64,000 nt of DNA from NCBI GenBank assembly GCA_019120125.1, contig DWVR01000049.1:1-64000 (forward strand), in the 5' to 3' direction. The notes under the pieces were generated by a model. That model was given only the letters and a program-made list of their open reading frames with translations, searched no databases and had not been told where the DNA came from. A program made the position numbers and the translations under genes. Numbering within the stretch: position 1 is the stretch's first letter; the number at the start of each line of letters is the position of its first letter. Below are positions 1 through 9,335 of this stretch, in pieces. The DNA is from Candidatus Phocaeicola excrementigallinarum. Its GTDB lineage: Bacteria; Bacteroidota; Bacteroidia; Bacteroidales; Bacteroidaceae.

Positions 1-35
1 GTAAGTTTGTAGCCCGATAACTCAAAACAAGAATT

Positions 36-341
36 ATGCTGGTTTACAATACAACCTATCATGTGGAAATAGATGACGCGCGCAATTTCGTCATCTGGCT
101 GAACGAGTGCTATATCCCCGAAGCGGAAAAAAGCGGAGAATTGAAGAACCCACGTGTCCTCCGCATCCTGAGCCATAAGGAACAGGACAGCGAGTGTTTC
201 TCCCTCCAATGGGAAGTGGAGGACTCCGCCACCTTACACCGCTGGCTGGTGAATGGCGGTGAACACCTGAATGAGGAAATCAAAAAGATATTCAAGGACA
301 AGGTGGTAGGATTCCCGACATTGATGGAGGTCATCAGGTGA
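36..341 (+). CDS. DUF4286 family protein
   Basis: This is a short soluble protein of 101 residues with no signal peptide or membrane segment. It resembles the DUF4286 family of Bacteroidetes, whose function is unknown. The ATG start fits the family N-terminus ([11 protein letters not shown]). Its TGA stop overlaps the GTG start of ruvC by four bases, so the two are probably translationally coupled. It heads a run of plus-strand genes continuing through pullulanase and the ATPase. The family call is from memory of such proteins; no biochemical role can be given. Confidence 0.8.
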   Translation: MLVYNTTYHVEIDDARNFVIWLNECYIPEAEKSGELKNPRVLRILSHKEQDSECFSLQWEVEDSATLHRWLVNGGEHLNEEIKKIFKDKVVGFPTLMEVIR

Positions 342-907
342 TACATCCGGTCAAAGAGAAAATCATTCTGGGAATCGATCCCGGTACAAACCTTATGGGG
401 TATGGCGTGCTGAAGGTTACCGGAGTGAAACCGCAGGTGATGGCACTCGGCGTGGTGGATCTCCGGAAATGTGCGGACCCTTATCTCAAGCTGAAACGCA
501 TCTACGAGAGAGTGCAGGGGATTATCGCGTCTTATCTCCCGGACGAGCTGGCCATAGAGGCTCCTTTTTTCGGGAAAAACGTGCAGTCGATGCTGAAGCT
601 GGGACGGGCGCAAGGGGTTGCCATCGTGTCGGCACTCTGTCGCGACATACCCGTGACGGAATATGCTCCGCTGAAAATCAAGATGGCCATTACAGGCAAC
701 GGACAGGCCAGCAAGGAGCAGGTGGCCGACATGTTGAGGAGGATGCTTCACATACCGGAGTCGGAGATGGGACCTTTCCTCGACGCGACCGACGCGCTCG
801 GAGCGGCTTATTGCCATTATCTCCAGATGGGGCGTCCGGAAACGCCGAAAGCCTATTCCGACTGGAAAGACTTCATGGCCAAGAATCCGAACCGAGTAAA
901 AAAATAA
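338..907 (+). CDS. ruvC: Crossover junction endodeoxyribonuclease RuvC
   Basis: Holliday-junction resolvase of 189 aa, the usual length, acting with RuvAB to cut four-way junctions in recombinational repair. The RNase H-like acidic residues are visible: Asp in LGIDPGT near residue 13, Glu in LAIEAPFF near residue 70, and the paired Asp of [12 protein letters not shown] near the C-terminus. The start is GTG at 338, overlapping the upstream stop (GTGA), which favours coupled translation. The stop is followed after six bases by the pullulanase gene. RuvA and RuvB are not in this window. Confidence 0.95.
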   Translation: MIHPVKEKIILGIDPGTNLMGYGVLKVTGVKPQVMALGVVDLRKCADPYLKLKRIYERVQGIIASYLPDELAIEAPFFGKNVQSMLKLGRAQGVAIVSALCRDIPVTEYAPLKIKMAITGNGQASKEQVADMLRRMLHIPESEMGPFLDATDALGAAYCHYLQMGRPETPKAYSDWKDFMAKNPNRVKK

Positions 908-913
908 ACTGTC

Positions 914-2914
914 ATGATGAGACTGAGACATGTGATTCTGATGTCTGTGCTCACGGCCGCAGGATGCAGCCCGTCGCAGCACGGTCCTTACTCTTCCTAC
1001 GGGAATTATCCAGTGTATAAGGGCGAATGGGAAGAAATGGTTTATTCGCCATCGTCCACACAATTCTCTCTCTGGGCCCCTACCGCACAAGAGGTACGGG
1101 TGATGCTCTACGAGGAGGGACAGGGAGGGTCGGCCTTCCGGATGCTTCCGATGGAGGAGGCAGAGAACGGAATGTGGAAAGCGGAGGCCGGCGGAGACCT
1201 GAACGGGAAATTTTATACCTTTAATGTCAAGATCAACGACACGTGGCTGGGCGACACGCCCGGGCTGCTGGCCAAGGCTGTCGGCGTGAACGGTGACCGT
1301 GCGGCCATCATCGACCTCGACACGACGGACCCGCAGGGATGGGACACCGACAAACGTCCCCCGATGAAAGGCTTTTCAGACATGGTAATCTATGAGATGC
1401 ACCACCGTGACTTCTCCATTGATACGGTCTCGGGCATCCGGCACCGCGGAAAATTCCTTGCGCTGACGGAACAGGGAACCGCCACTTATCTGGGCGACAA
1501 GACTGGCATCGACCATCTGAAGGAACTGGGCATCACCCACGTCCAGATTCTTCCGTCGTTCGACTACGCCACTGTTGACGAGACACGCCTCGACCGTCCC
1601 CAATACAATTGGGGGTACGACCCGAAAAACTATAATGTGCCGGAGGGTTCTTATTCAACCGACCCCTACAAGCCGGACGTGCGCATCCGTGAATTCAAGC
1701 AGATGGTGATGGCGCTTCATCAGGCGGGAATCCGCGTTATCATGGATGTGGTCTATAACCATACGGCAACGGCAAGAGGAAGCAATTTCGAGCGGACTGT
1801 TCCGGGCTATTTCTACCGGCATACCGATGACGGAAAACTGGCTGATGCCTCCGGGTGCGGCAATGAGACGGCAAGTGAACGCGCCATGATGCGCCGCTTC
1901 ATGGTAGAGTCCGTATGTTACTGGGTGAATGAATACCACATCGACGGGTTCCGTTTCGACCTCATGGCCATCCACGACATTGAGACCATGAATGAAATCC
2001 GTGCCGCGCTTGACAAGATTGATCCTACCATTTACATCGGTGGAGAAGGTTGGGCAGCAAAGGCTCCTCAACTTCCGGAAGATCAAATCGCGCTGAAAAA
2101 GAATATCAGCCGGATGCCGGGAATCGCGGCGTTCAGCGACGAGTTCCGCGACAGTCTGCGTGGGGCATGGGGCGATGACTCGAAAGGCGCTTTCCTCATC
2201 GGTAAGCGGGGATTCTCCAAAGGCTTGCGTTTCGGACTGGCCGGCGGCGTGTCTCACCCTCAGGTCCCCACGGATTCCGTAGACGGTCCGCTGAGGAACT
2301 GGGCGGACGAGCCGACACAACTCATCAGCTACATGAGCTGTCATGACGACCTCTGTATTACCGACCGCCTGCGCGCCACGATGCCGAACGCCTCTCCATT
2401 GGAGATCGCCGCCCTGATGAAACTGGGAATGACGGCTGTGCTCACCTCACAAGGAGTGCCGTTCATCTATGCCGGCGATGAAATCATGCGCAGCAAATAC
2501 GGGGTGGGCAACTCATACGCGAGTCCCGACAGCATCAATGCCATTGACTGGCGGAACAAAGCGACCCACCGTGATCTGTTTGACTATACGAAGGGACTGA
2601 TCGCCATGCGCAAGGCCCATCCCGGATTCCGTCTGGAAAAGGCGGAACTGGTAAGGAAACATCTGGAATTCCTTCCGACTCCCTCAGACAATGTGGTGGC
2701 CTACCGCATCAACGGAAACCCTGGCGGGGACAGTTGGCTGAATACCATTGTGGTGCTGAATGCGGACACGGCTCCGGCACAGATTGACATACCGGAAGGC
2801 AAATACTGGATTGTCTGCAGCGAAGGAAGGATAGATACGGTCATGGGACTGGGCACTCTGACAGGTGACAAGCTCACGGTGGCCCCCCGAAGCGCGATGA
2901 TCGTACATCAGTAA
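914..2914 (+). CDS. pulA: Type I pullulanase (GH13) lipoprotein
   Basis: Alpha-1,6-debranching enzyme of 666 aa acting on pullulan, glycogen or starch fragments. The N-terminus is a short signal peptide with a lipobox-like LTAAGC, so it is probably a lipoprotein. A CBM48-like beta domain (about residues 40-130) precedes the GH13 barrel. YNWGYDP near residue 231 is the type I pullulanase signature. The nucleophile Asp is in DGFRFDL (about 349) and the acid/base Glu in GGEGW (about 378); the third region reads SCHDD rather than the common HDN form. It sits six bases after ruvC, so probably shares its transcript. Confidence 0.92.
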   Translation: MMRLRHVILMSVLTAAGCSPSQHGPYSSYGNYPVYKGEWEEMVYSPSSTQFSLWAPTAQEVRVMLYEEGQGGSAFRMLPMEEAENGMWKAEAGGDLNGKFYTFNVKINDTWLGDTPGLLAKAVGVNGDRAAIIDLDTTDPQGWDTDKRPPMKGFSDMVIYEMHHRDFSIDTVSGIRHRGKFLALTEQGTATYLGDKTGIDHLKELGITHVQILPSFDYATVDETRLDRPQYNWGYDPKNYNVPEGSYSTDPYKPDVRIREFKQMVMALHQAGIRVIMDVVYNHTATARGSNFERTVPGYFYRHTDDGKLADASGCGNETASERAMMRRFMVESVCYWVNEYHIDGFRFDLMAIHDIETMNEIRAALDKIDPTIYIGGEGWAAKAPQLPEDQIALKKNISRMPGIAAFSDEFRDSLRGAWGDDSKGAFLIGKRGFSKGLRFGLAGGVSHPQVPTDSVDGPLRNWADEPTQLISYMSCHDDLCITDRLRATMPNASPLEIAALMKLGMTAVLTSQGVPFIYAGDEIMRSKYGVGNSYASPDSINAIDWRNKATHRDLFDYTKGLIAMRKAHPGFRLEKAELVRKHLEFLPTPSDNVVAYRINGNPGGDSWLNTIVVLNADTAPAQIDIPEGKYWIVCSEGRIDTVMGLGTLTGDKLTVAPRSAMIVHQ

Positions 2915-2974
2915 AGACGGAAAACCAATTAGTTGAAAATCAGCCGTTCCGATATGACTGGGACGAGACTGGAA

Positions 2975-3055
2975 AAACGTCCTTACGTTTTTTAAAAACG
3001 CTTCGACGTTTTGACCAAAACGCCTAGGCGTTTTAATGAAAACGTCTAGACGTTT
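2975..3055. repeat. Four-unit palindrome array A
   Basis: Four 16-bp palindromic units at 2975-2990, 2996-3011, 3018-3033 and 3040-3055. Their centres are 21, 22 and 22 bp apart. The third and fourth, AAACGCCTAGGCGTTT and AAACGTCTAGACGTTT, are perfect palindromes, flanked by further A/T pairs. The array lies between pullulanase and the ATPase gene, within what looks like one operon. It is the same element as at 22382, 46295 and 60697. Its function is unknown. Confidence 0.9.
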
Positions 3056-3105
3056 TTCCGGCAGTCGGAAAGGCTGCGGAACGGCAATCATTTTTATCAT
3101 ACAAG

Positions 3106-4554
3106 ATGCAGAATATAATTACAATTACGGACGGAGTGACCCGTAACCCTGCGTACAGAATGCGGGAACCGATCAACCTGCGGATTGCGGCAGGCGAACA
3201 CGTAGCCATAGTGGGACCGAACGGTGGAGGAAAGAGTCTGCTGGTGGACACCATCACAGGACGCTATCCGCTGCTGATGAACGAGGTAGTCTACGATTTT
3301 TCTCCCTCGGAATCGAAAATGGTGTGCGACAACATCAGGTACATCACATTCCGTGACTCGTACGGTGACTCAGATGCCACCTATTATTATCAACAGCGTT
3401 GGAACACGCACGACATCGACGACACGCCGGTGGTGCGCGACCTGCTCCCGGAGTGCAGGAACGAGGAATTGCGGAAAACGTTGTACGACCTGTTTGGAGT
3501 GGAGGCGATGCTCGACAAGCATATCATCCTGCTGTCAAGCGGAGAATTGCGCAAGTTCCAACTGACCAAGACCTTGTTGGGCGGTCCGAGGGTGCTCATC
3601 ATGGACAACCCCTTCATCGGGCTCGACGCCAAGACCCGCGACCTGTTGCAGGCGCTGTTGCGGAAACTGACCGCACTGACCAATCTGCAAGTGATTCTGG
3701 TACTCTCGAAGACGGACGACATACCCGATTTCATCACCCATGTGATTCCGGTGGAGAACCGTCATTGCGGCGGGAAGATCACCTTGCAGGAATATCTGGA
3801 ACGGCGTCCGGAAGTGCCCTCACATATTCTTTCCGAGGAGAAACGGCAACGGATTCTCAATCTGCCCTATTCCGGCAGCCTGTATCACACGGAGCATATT
3901 GTGGACCTGAACAAAGTGAGCATCCGATATGGAGAACGGACCATCCTGAAAGACCTGGACTGGAATGTGAGATGCGGAGAGAAATGGGCGCTGGGCGGCG
4001 ATAACGGGTCGGGCAAGTCCACCCTGTTGAGTCTTGTCTGCGCCGACAATCCGCAGAGTTATGCCTGCGACATCACCCTGTTCGGCAAGAAAAGAGGAAG
4101 CGGCGAAAGCATCTGGGAAATAAAGAAGCACATCGGATACGTGAGTCCCGAAATGCATCGTGCCTACCTGAAGAACCTGCCCGCCATTGATATAGTCGCG
4201 AGCGGTCTCCACGATTCCATCGGACTGTACAGGAAGATGAAGGAGGACGACCGTGCCGTGTGTGGGTGGTGGATGGACATATTCGGAATTGCCGGACTGA
4301 AGGAACGTAACTTCCTCCAGCTTTCCAGCGGAGAGCAGCGCATGGTGCTTCTGGCCCGCGCGTTCGTGAAAGACCCCGAACTGCTGATTCTTGACGAGCC
4401 GCTGCACGGGCTCGACATGCTTAACCGCCGTCTGGTGAAGGACATCATCGAGACCTTCTGCGAGCGAAAGGACAAGACCATGATCATGGTGACGCACTAC
4501 AAGGAAGAGCTTCCATCGAACATCACGCACTCCCTTTATCTGAAACGGAACTGA
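3106..4554 (+). CDS. Two-domain ABC ATPase, ModF-like
   Basis: Soluble 482-aa protein with two ABC nucleotide-binding domains in tandem and no membrane segment, the layout of ModF-like ATPases. NBD1 has Walker A GPNGGGKS (about 37-44) and signature LSSGELRKF, but its Walker B reads LIMDNP (about 166), with Asn where the catalytic Glu normally sits. NBD2 is intact: GDNGSGKST (about 298-305), LSSGEQRM and LILDEP (about 430). NBD1 may therefore bind ATP without efficient hydrolysis. No permease is adjacent, so the partner and substrate are unknown; molybdate is only a family-name association. Confidence 0.8.
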   Translation: MQNIITITDGVTRNPAYRMREPINLRIAAGEHVAIVGPNGGGKSLLVDTITGRYPLLMNEVVYDFSPSESKMVCDNIRYITFRDSYGDSDATYYYQQRWNTHDIDDTPVVRDLLPECRNEELRKTLYDLFGVEAMLDKHIILLSSGELRKFQLTKTLLGGPRVLIMDNPFIGLDAKTRDLLQALLRKLTALTNLQVILVLSKTDDIPDFITHVIPVENRHCGGKITLQEYLERRPEVPSHILSEEKRQRILNLPYSGSLYHTEHIVDLNKVSIRYGERTILKDLDWNVRCGEKWALGGDNGSGKSTLLSLVCADNPQSYACDITLFGKKRGSGESIWEIKKHIGYVSPEMHRAYLKNLPAIDIVASGLHDSIGLYRKMKEDDRAVCGWWMDIFGIAGLKERNFLQLSSGEQRMVLLARAFVKDPELLILDEPLHGLDMLNRRLVKDIIETFCERKDKTMIMVTHYKEELPSNITHSLYLKRN

Positions 4555-4615
4555 CATACGGAGCCAAGGAAGTGAAGGCCGTTTCAGGATTTCTTCACAT
4601 CCTTGGCTCCGTATG
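4555..4615. terminator. Bidirectional terminator between ATPase and engB
   Basis: A perfect 16-bp inverted repeat (4555-4570 with 4600-4615) starts at the base after the ATPase stop codon. It is extended by six further pairs (4572-4577 with 4593-4598) after one mismatch. It lies between convergent genes, so it could stop transcription from both sides. No long T run follows, so it may act as a stability or rho-assisted element. Confidence 0.7.
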
Positions 4616-4646
4616 CCAACAGGTTACGGTTCGGACGCTCTTCCTG

Positions 4647-5252
4647 TCATTGCTCTTTCAGCGAGACATTGATTTTTCCGATATAGTCGAGTATCTCTTC
4701 CCGTCCCGTCTTGTCCTCGGCCGAGGAAACGAAGTAGGGGGGGAGTTCCTCCCATTGCTCCTCCAGTTTATGCAGATAATTGTCAATGTTCATTTTCAGC
4801 TTTCCTTTGGTCATCTTGTCAGCTTTGGTGAATATGATGGCAAAAGGGATCCCGTTCTCTCCCAGCCATTCGATGAATTTCAGGTCTATTTTCTGAGGTT
4901 CCAGACGGCTGTCCACCAACACGAAAAGACAGGTCATTTCCTCACGCTTCAGCACATAGTCCTCAATGAGTTTCTTGATTTTTTCCATCATCGCCTTCCC
5001 TCTCTGGGCATAGCCGTAGCCCGGCAGGTCGACAAGATACCATTCCTTGTTGATCAGGAAATGGTTGACAAGCAATGTCTTTCCCGGAGTGGAGGAAGTC
5101 ATCGCAAGTTTGGAACGGTTGGTCAGCATGTTGATCAGGCTGGATTTTCCTACATTCGAACGTCCGATAAACGCATATTCGGGCAATCCGGTTTTGGGAC
5201 ACATGTCTACCCGCGAGTTGCTTATCACGAATTCAGCACTGGTTATTTTCAT
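4647..5252 (-). CDS. engB: Ribosome biogenesis GTPase EngB/YsxC
   Basis: GTPase of 201 aa that assists large ribosomal subunit assembly. The G motifs are clear: G1 [10 protein letters not shown] (about 30-39), G3 DLPGYGYA (about 75-82) and G4 TKAD (about 141). Length and motif order fit the family. The gene is alone on its strand, convergent with the ATPase gene, with its own -7 box at 5293-5300. Confidence 0.95.
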   Translation of the reverse strand: MKITSAEFVISNSRVDMCPKTGLPEYAFIGRSNVGKSSLINMLTNRSKLAMTSSTPGKTLLVNHFLINKEWYLVDLPGYGYAQRGKAMMEKIKKLIEDYVLKREEMTCLFVLVDSRLEPQKIDLKFIEWLGENGIPFAIIFTKADKMTKGKLKMNIDNYLHKLEEQWEELPPYFVSSAEDKTGREEILDYIGKINVSLKEQ

Positions 5253-5292
5253 AAGTTCAAGAACAATTTGTTTTTAATAATGAATCAGACCG

Positions 5293-5300
5293 CAAAGATA
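5293..5300 (-). promoter_or_regulatory. -7 box of engB promoter
   Basis: On the minus strand this reads TATCTTTG, matching the Bacteroidetes -7 consensus TAnnTTTG, about 40 bp before the engB ATG. A -33 TTTG at standard spacing is not obvious. Confidence 0.6.
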
Positions 5301-5330
5301 GCGAATTTCCCGGATAGATTGGAAATCCAA

Positions 5331-6779
5331 TCATCTATATCGCCATCCTAAGACTGTCAGGCCGCAGAAAGTGAGCAGTCCGTTAACCATCAGCATCTCG
5401 TAGCCGAACTGATAGCCGGTGGCCGAGGAAACAAGGCGGTCGGTGAGGTAGCAGATGACAGGCGAGGCAATGGCGACATATGGGACAAGACGGTCGCGGA
5501 CACGGCGGCGGGTAAACAGGCCGAAGGCGAACAGGCCCAGCAAGGGGCCGTAAGTATACGACGCCAACACATAAATCGTGTCAATCACATTCCGGCTTCC
5601 TATGGCTTCGATAATCAGAATGCAGCCGATGAACACGGCCGAGATGAAAAAATGCGAATATTTCCGGATCTGTCGCGCCTTCTTTTCCGGATAACGCTCT
5701 ATTCCGAGGATGTCGATGCAGAAGCTGGTGGTCAGTGCGGCCAGTGCGGAATCGGCGCTTGAGAAGGCGGCGGCGATGATACCGATGGTGAAAAGCACGA
5801 GCACCGTATATCCCAAATGCCCCCCGGCCGCAAAGAGAGGCAGGATGTCGTCACCTTTCTCAGGCAATGGAATCCCCAAGTGTGCCGATGCGATCAGGAG
5901 CAGCACTCCCAACACAAGGAAAAGCAGGTTGACCGGAACGAACGAGAATCCATAGCAGTACATGTTTTTCTGAGCCTCTTTCAGGTTGCGGCACGACAGG
6001 TTCTTCTGCATCATGTCCTGGTCAAGTCCCGTCATGACAATGGTGATGAAGATGCCGCTGAAGAACTGTTTGAAGAAATTCTGTTTTGAATGCCAGTCAT
6101 CGAACACGAATATCCGGCTGTGCTCATTGGCCGAGACCGCCTCCACGACTCCTTTCGCGTCGAGCTGGAGCAGGGAAGCCACCTGGCAGAGTATCAGTCC
6201 GAGCGCCAGCAGCAGGCAAAGGGTCTGGAAGCTGTCAGTCCATACAATGGTGCGTATGCCGCTTTTCCGGGTATAAAGCCAGATGAGTACCACGGTCCCT
6301 ATTACGGTGGCCGCAAACGGAATGTGGTAGGCGTCGAACACGAAATGCTGGAGAATGACGCACACCAGATACAGACGTGCCGCCGCTCCCAACATTTTTG
6401 AGAGAAGAAAGAACGAGGCCCCTGTCTTGTAGGCACAATTGCCGAAACGTTTTCCCAAATAAGTATATATGGAGGTCAGGTTGAGACGGTAATAAAGAGG
6501 CAACAGCACGTGGGCGATGAGGAGATAGCCCACAAAAAAGCCGAGGCAGGTCTGCATATAAGTCATGTCGATGCTGCCTGCCATCCCGGGCACTGACACG
6601 AATGTGACTCCAGAGAGTGACGCTCCGATCATACCGAAAGAAACGATGTACCACGGCGACTGCCGGTTGCCGCGGAAAAAGGCAGCGTTGTCAGTATGAT
6701 GGGCGGCCGTGATACGGGCCACCAGCAACAGCAGTCCGAAATAAACCGCAATGGTGAGAAGAATGAAAGTTCCGTTCAT
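5331..6779 (-). CDS. Sodium:solute symporter family transporter
   Basis: Integral membrane protein of 482 aa with about 13 hydrophobic segments, of the sodium:solute symporter (SSS, LeuT-fold) family. Supporting features are the N-terminal SPWYIVSFGMIGASLSG region and the later AAFSSADSALAALTT segment typical of SSS proteins. The substrate cannot be read from sequence; sugar, organic acid or amino-acid family members are all possible. It is monocistronic and divergent from recR, with a well-formed promoter at 6799-6830. Confidence 0.88.
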   Translation of the reverse strand: MNGTFILLTIAVYFGLLLLVARITAAHHTDNAAFFRGNRQSPWYIVSFGMIGASLSGVTFVSVPGMAGSIDMTYMQTCLGFFVGYLLIAHVLLPLYYRLNLTSIYTYLGKRFGNCAYKTGASFFLLSKMLGAAARLYLVCVILQHFVFDAYHIPFAATVIGTVVLIWLYTRKSGIRTIVWTDSFQTLCLLLALGLILCQVASLLQLDAKGVVEAVSANEHSRIFVFDDWHSKQNFFKQFFSGIFITIVMTGLDQDMMQKNLSCRNLKEAQKNMYCYGFSFVPVNLLFLVLGVLLLIASAHLGIPLPEKGDDILPLFAAGGHLGYTVLVLFTIGIIAAAFSSADSALAALTTSFCIDILGIERYPEKKARQIRKYSHFFISAVFIGCILIIEAIGSRNVIDTIYVLASYTYGPLLGLFAFGLFTRRRVRDRLVPYVAIASPVICYLTDRLVSSATGYQFGYEMLMVNGLLTFCGLTVLGWRYR

Positions 6780-6798
6780 GCCAATTGTTTTTTATGTG

Positions 6799-6830
6799 CA
6801 AATGTAAAGGAATGTTTTCAATTTACCAAA
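6799..6830 (-). promoter_or_regulatory. Bacteroidetes promoter of the SSS transporter
   Basis: On the minus strand a TTTG -33 box (6827-6830) is separated by 20 bp from TACATTTG (6799-6806). This matches the TTTG-N19-21-TAnnTTTG consensus, just upstream of the transporter ATG. Confidence 0.75.
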
Positions 6831-6905
6831 GACGGTGACAGACCGCGCCACATCACACTCCGCAAAGTTTTTGGCGGCAAAAAAGAGATGAACACAGATT
6901 TTTCT

Positions 6906-6913
6906 TATTTTTG
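6906..6913 (+). promoter_or_regulatory. -7 box of recR promoter
   Basis: TATTTTTG fits TAnnTTTG and lies 30 bp before the recR ATG. No TTTG at ideal distance was found upstream. Confidence 0.55.
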
Positions 6914-6942
6914 CGGTTCAGAAAACTGAAACTGGAGTATAT

Positions 6943-7560
6943 ATGAGCCAACAATATCCGTCCGTTCTGCTGGAGAAAGCGGTGGGGGAGTTCGCCAAAC
7001 TTCCCGGCATAGGCAGAAAGACAGCCATGAGGCTTGTCCTGCATCTGCTCAAGCAGGAAACGTCGGCCGTGGAAGCGTTCAGCAGCGCCATGACCACACT
7101 GAAGCATGAGGTGAAATACTGTAAGATATGCCATAACATATCCGATACTGACGTATGTGGAATTTGTTCCAATCCGTCACGTGACTCCTCGACCGTGTGT
7201 GTCGTGGAGAACATACGCGACGTGATGGCCATTGAGAACACCCAGCAGTACCGGGGACTTTATCATGTGTTGGGAGGTGTGATCTCGCCCATGGACGGCA
7301 TCGGTCCGTCGGACTTGGAGATAGACAGTCTGGTGGAACGTGTGAAAGAAGGGGGAGTGAAGGAAGTGATCTTCGCGCTCAGCTCCACCATGGAGGGAGA
7401 CACGACCAACTTCTACATTTTCCGGAAACTGGCGGGACTGGACGTGAGGCTGAGTGTCATAGCCCGCGGCATCTCGGTGGGTGATGAACTGGAATATACG
7501 GACGAAGTGACCCTGGGACGTTCGATTCTGAACCGGACTGTCTTTACGGGAGTCATGTAA
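6943..7560 (+). CDS. recR: Recombination protein RecR
   Basis: DNA-repair mediator of 205 aa, working with RecF/RecO to load RecA at gaps. It shows an N-terminal helix-hairpin-helix ([13 protein letters not shown]), a four-Cys zinc motif [16 protein letters not shown] (about 57-72), and a Toprim domain starting [14 protein letters not shown]. Length is standard. It begins a plus-strand cluster with a membrane protein and a GNAT acetyltransferase. Confidence 0.95.
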   Translation: MSQQYPSVLLEKAVGEFAKLPGIGRKTAMRLVLHLLKQETSAVEAFSSAMTTLKHEVKYCKICHNISDTDVCGICSNPSRDSSTVCVVENIRDVMAIENTQQYRGLYHVLGGVISPMDGIGPSDLEIDSLVERVKEGGVKEVIFALSSTMEGDTTNFYIFRKLAGLDVRLSVIARGISVGDELEYTDEVTLGRSILNRTVFTGVM

Positions 7561-7580
7561 ACGAAAAAATAACTGTCACA

Positions 7581-8048
7581 ATGAAAGAAGGAATCAAGAG
7601 ATTGTTGAGAATCCTGCAGGTGGAGTTCGCCATGCTATGGATGTTGGTCGTATTGCTGGTCGTGCTCTATGAGTACGATGTACTTCCGCAAGGGGTGTTT
7701 GCCGATGACGCGCAGGCCTGCTATGTGATGCAGGCAACGGGAATTCTGCTTACGGTGGGAATGATTCCGCTCTCCCTCCGCATGTTCAGTCTTTCACTTA
7801 CACGCTATGTCAGGCGATTGTCTCTGCCGGATGCCCTGGTAAGCTACCGGCGGTGGAGTGAGGTCCGCCTGGGCATGCTGCTCGCTCCGGCCTTGTTTGA
7901 CATGACTGTCTATTATACCACGCTCGACACGACCGGTCTGTTGTGTGCCGGTATGGTGCTGCTGGTCTCGCTTTTCTGCGTGCCTGGCCGCACTCGCCTG
8001 CTGAAGGAACTGGACCTGGAACAGAACAGGCCCTCCAATCTGGACTGA
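7581..8048 (+). CDS. Conserved membrane protein of unknown function
   Basis: A 155-aa protein with about four hydrophobic segments (roughly residues 15-35, 50-70, 97-115 and 118-135) and a charged C-terminal tail. I do not recognise a named family. It lies 20 bp after recR and six bases before the GNAT gene, so all three probably share a transcript. Nothing in the sequence shows catalysis. Confidence 0.75.
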   Translation: MKEGIKRLLRILQVEFAMLWMLVVLLVVLYEYDVLPQGVFADDAQACYVMQATGILLTVGMIPLSLRMFSLSLTRYVRRLSLPDALVSYRRWSEVRLGMLLAPALFDMTVYYTTLDTTGLLCAGMVLLVSLFCVPGRTRLLKELDLEQNRPSNLD

Positions 8049-8054
8049 CTGAAG

Positions 8055-8579
8055 ATGAAAATAAAAGGACATATTACATTGCGTGCTCCGGAACCGGAAG
8101 ATCTTGAGGTTCTGCTGGCCATAGAGAACGATGACCGCCTGTGGAGGGTGGGGACGGCGACCGGTCCTTATTCGCGCTTCCAGATGAGACAATATCTGAC
8201 TGAAGTCCAGAACGACCTCTACGCCGACCGGCAGTTGCGGCTGATGATCCAACATGATACGGAAGGAGTTGTCGGCATCGTTGACCTTTGCTATTTCGAC
8301 CCCCGCCACAACCGGGCGGAAGTAGGACTGATTGTACGGGATGACATGCGCGGCTGTGGTATCGCCCGCCAGACGCTACACCTGCTTGAGGACCATTGCT
8401 TCGGATTGTTGGGCATCCATCAGCTTTATGCCTATGTGCCGGCCGACAATCTCCCTTCACTGAATCTTTTCGGTTCATCAGGATATGAAAAAACGGCCCG
8501 GCTGAAAGATTGGATCAGGACCGGAACCGTTTATCAGGATGTATGTCTGTTTCAGAAAATGAATCCGCACATCAGTTGA
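8055..8579 (+). CDS. GNAT family N-acetyltransferase
   Basis: A 174-aa acetyltransferase of the RimJ/SpeG-like GNAT type. It starts with ITLRAPEPEDLEVLLAIEND, typical of the fold's first strand-helix. RDDMRGCGIARQTLHLLEDH corresponds to the acetyl-CoA-binding motif, and ADNLPSLNLFGSSGYEK to the C-terminal conserved helix. The acceptor could be a polyamine, peptide N-terminus or small molecule. Its stop overlaps the stop of the convergent yqgE-like gene by eight bases. Confidence 0.88.
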   Translation: MKIKGHITLRAPEPEDLEVLLAIENDDRLWRVGTATGPYSRFQMRQYLTEVQNDLYADRQLRLMIQHDTEGVVGIVDLCYFDPRHNRAEVGLIVRDDMRGCGIARQTLHLLEDHCFGLLGIHQLYAYVPADNLPSLNLFGSSGYEKTARLKDWIRTGTVYQDVCLFQKMNPHIS

Positions 8580-9165
8580 AAGACGGATATACCGGATATT
8601 TCGACCATAACTTGTAGGGTTGTCCCAAATCACAGAGACTGTTGCTCCACAGGTTACGTTGGTACCGGTCGGCAAGAAGATGTTGCGCGTCACTATACCC
8701 TATCATCCATGAGTTTTCCTTGATTTCCCTCTCCAACTGTCCGTTTTCCCAACCGGCATAGCCCGAGAAGAAGCGGATGTGGCCTTCCACGGGATTCCCT
8801 TCAAGCAGATACTTCTTCAGCTCGTTGAAATCACCGTTCAGATAAAGCCCGTCACTGATTTCCAAAGAGTCCTTGAGAGAACGGATTGTGTGAAGAAAAA
8901 AGATTGTGTCCCTCCCGACTGGACCACCTTTGAATACCGGAATCACAGGAATGGACTCCAGTCCCGGAACAAGTTGCCCCAACGTCACACGATAACTGAA
9001 TCTCTTGTTCATTACAATGCCCATACTTCCCTCTTCATTGTTGGTAACCATCAAAATAACCGTACGGGTAAACTGATAATCAGACAATAACGGGGAAGCG
9101 ATAAGAATACTTCCCATCACTGGAAGCGCCTTATTTGCCTTTACTTGAAAAATGCGCATGTCCAT
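8572..9165 (-). CDS. YqgE/AlgH family protein (DUF179)
   Basis: A 197-aa protein of the YqgE/AlgH family, widespread and of unclear function. Family features are the N-terminal ASPLLSDYQFTRTVILM and EGSMGIVMNKR, then FKGGPVGRDTIFFLH and FFSGYAGWENGQLE. I chose the ATG at 9163-9165 because alignable sequence begins there. The frame stays open to 9291, but that extension contains a hairpin (9249-9286) and no family similarity. Convergent eight-base overlap with the GNAT gene. Confidence 0.88.
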   Translation of the reverse strand: MDMRIFQVKANKALPVMGSILIASPLLSDYQFTRTVILMVTNNEEGSMGIVMNKRFSYRVTLGQLVPGLESIPVIPVFKGGPVGRDTIFFLHTIRSLKDSLEISDGLYLNGDFNELKKYLLEGNPVEGHIRFFSGYAGWENGQLEREIKENSWMIGYSDAQHLLADRYQRNLWSNSLCDLGQPYKLWSKYPVYPSFN

Positions 9166-9248
9166 AGATAATTGTTTTAATCTACTAAAGTAACTCATTT
9201 CATTGAAATATGAAAGAATATACATGTCTTTTTTCAAAGATTTTTCTG

Positions 9249-9286
9249 TACGACCCTGAAATTGTGACAAATCATTCGGGGTCGTA
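9249..9286. terminator. Hairpin downstream of membrane-protein operon
   Basis: Inverted repeat of 12 pairs (9249-9260 with 9275-9286, one G-T pair) around a 14-base loop. It lies after the 83-aa gene and before yqgE on the minus strand, so it may end the upstream operon. No clear T run follows. Confidence 0.4.
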
Positions 9287-9335
9287 TTCAAATTATCTCA
9301 CCGGACCGGCAGTCAGACTCCTTGCAAATGGCTTC

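Noticed and set aside
2975..3055. CRISPR-like array
   Set aside because: The intervals between units are only 5-6 bp, each unit is itself a palindrome, and no cas genes are present.
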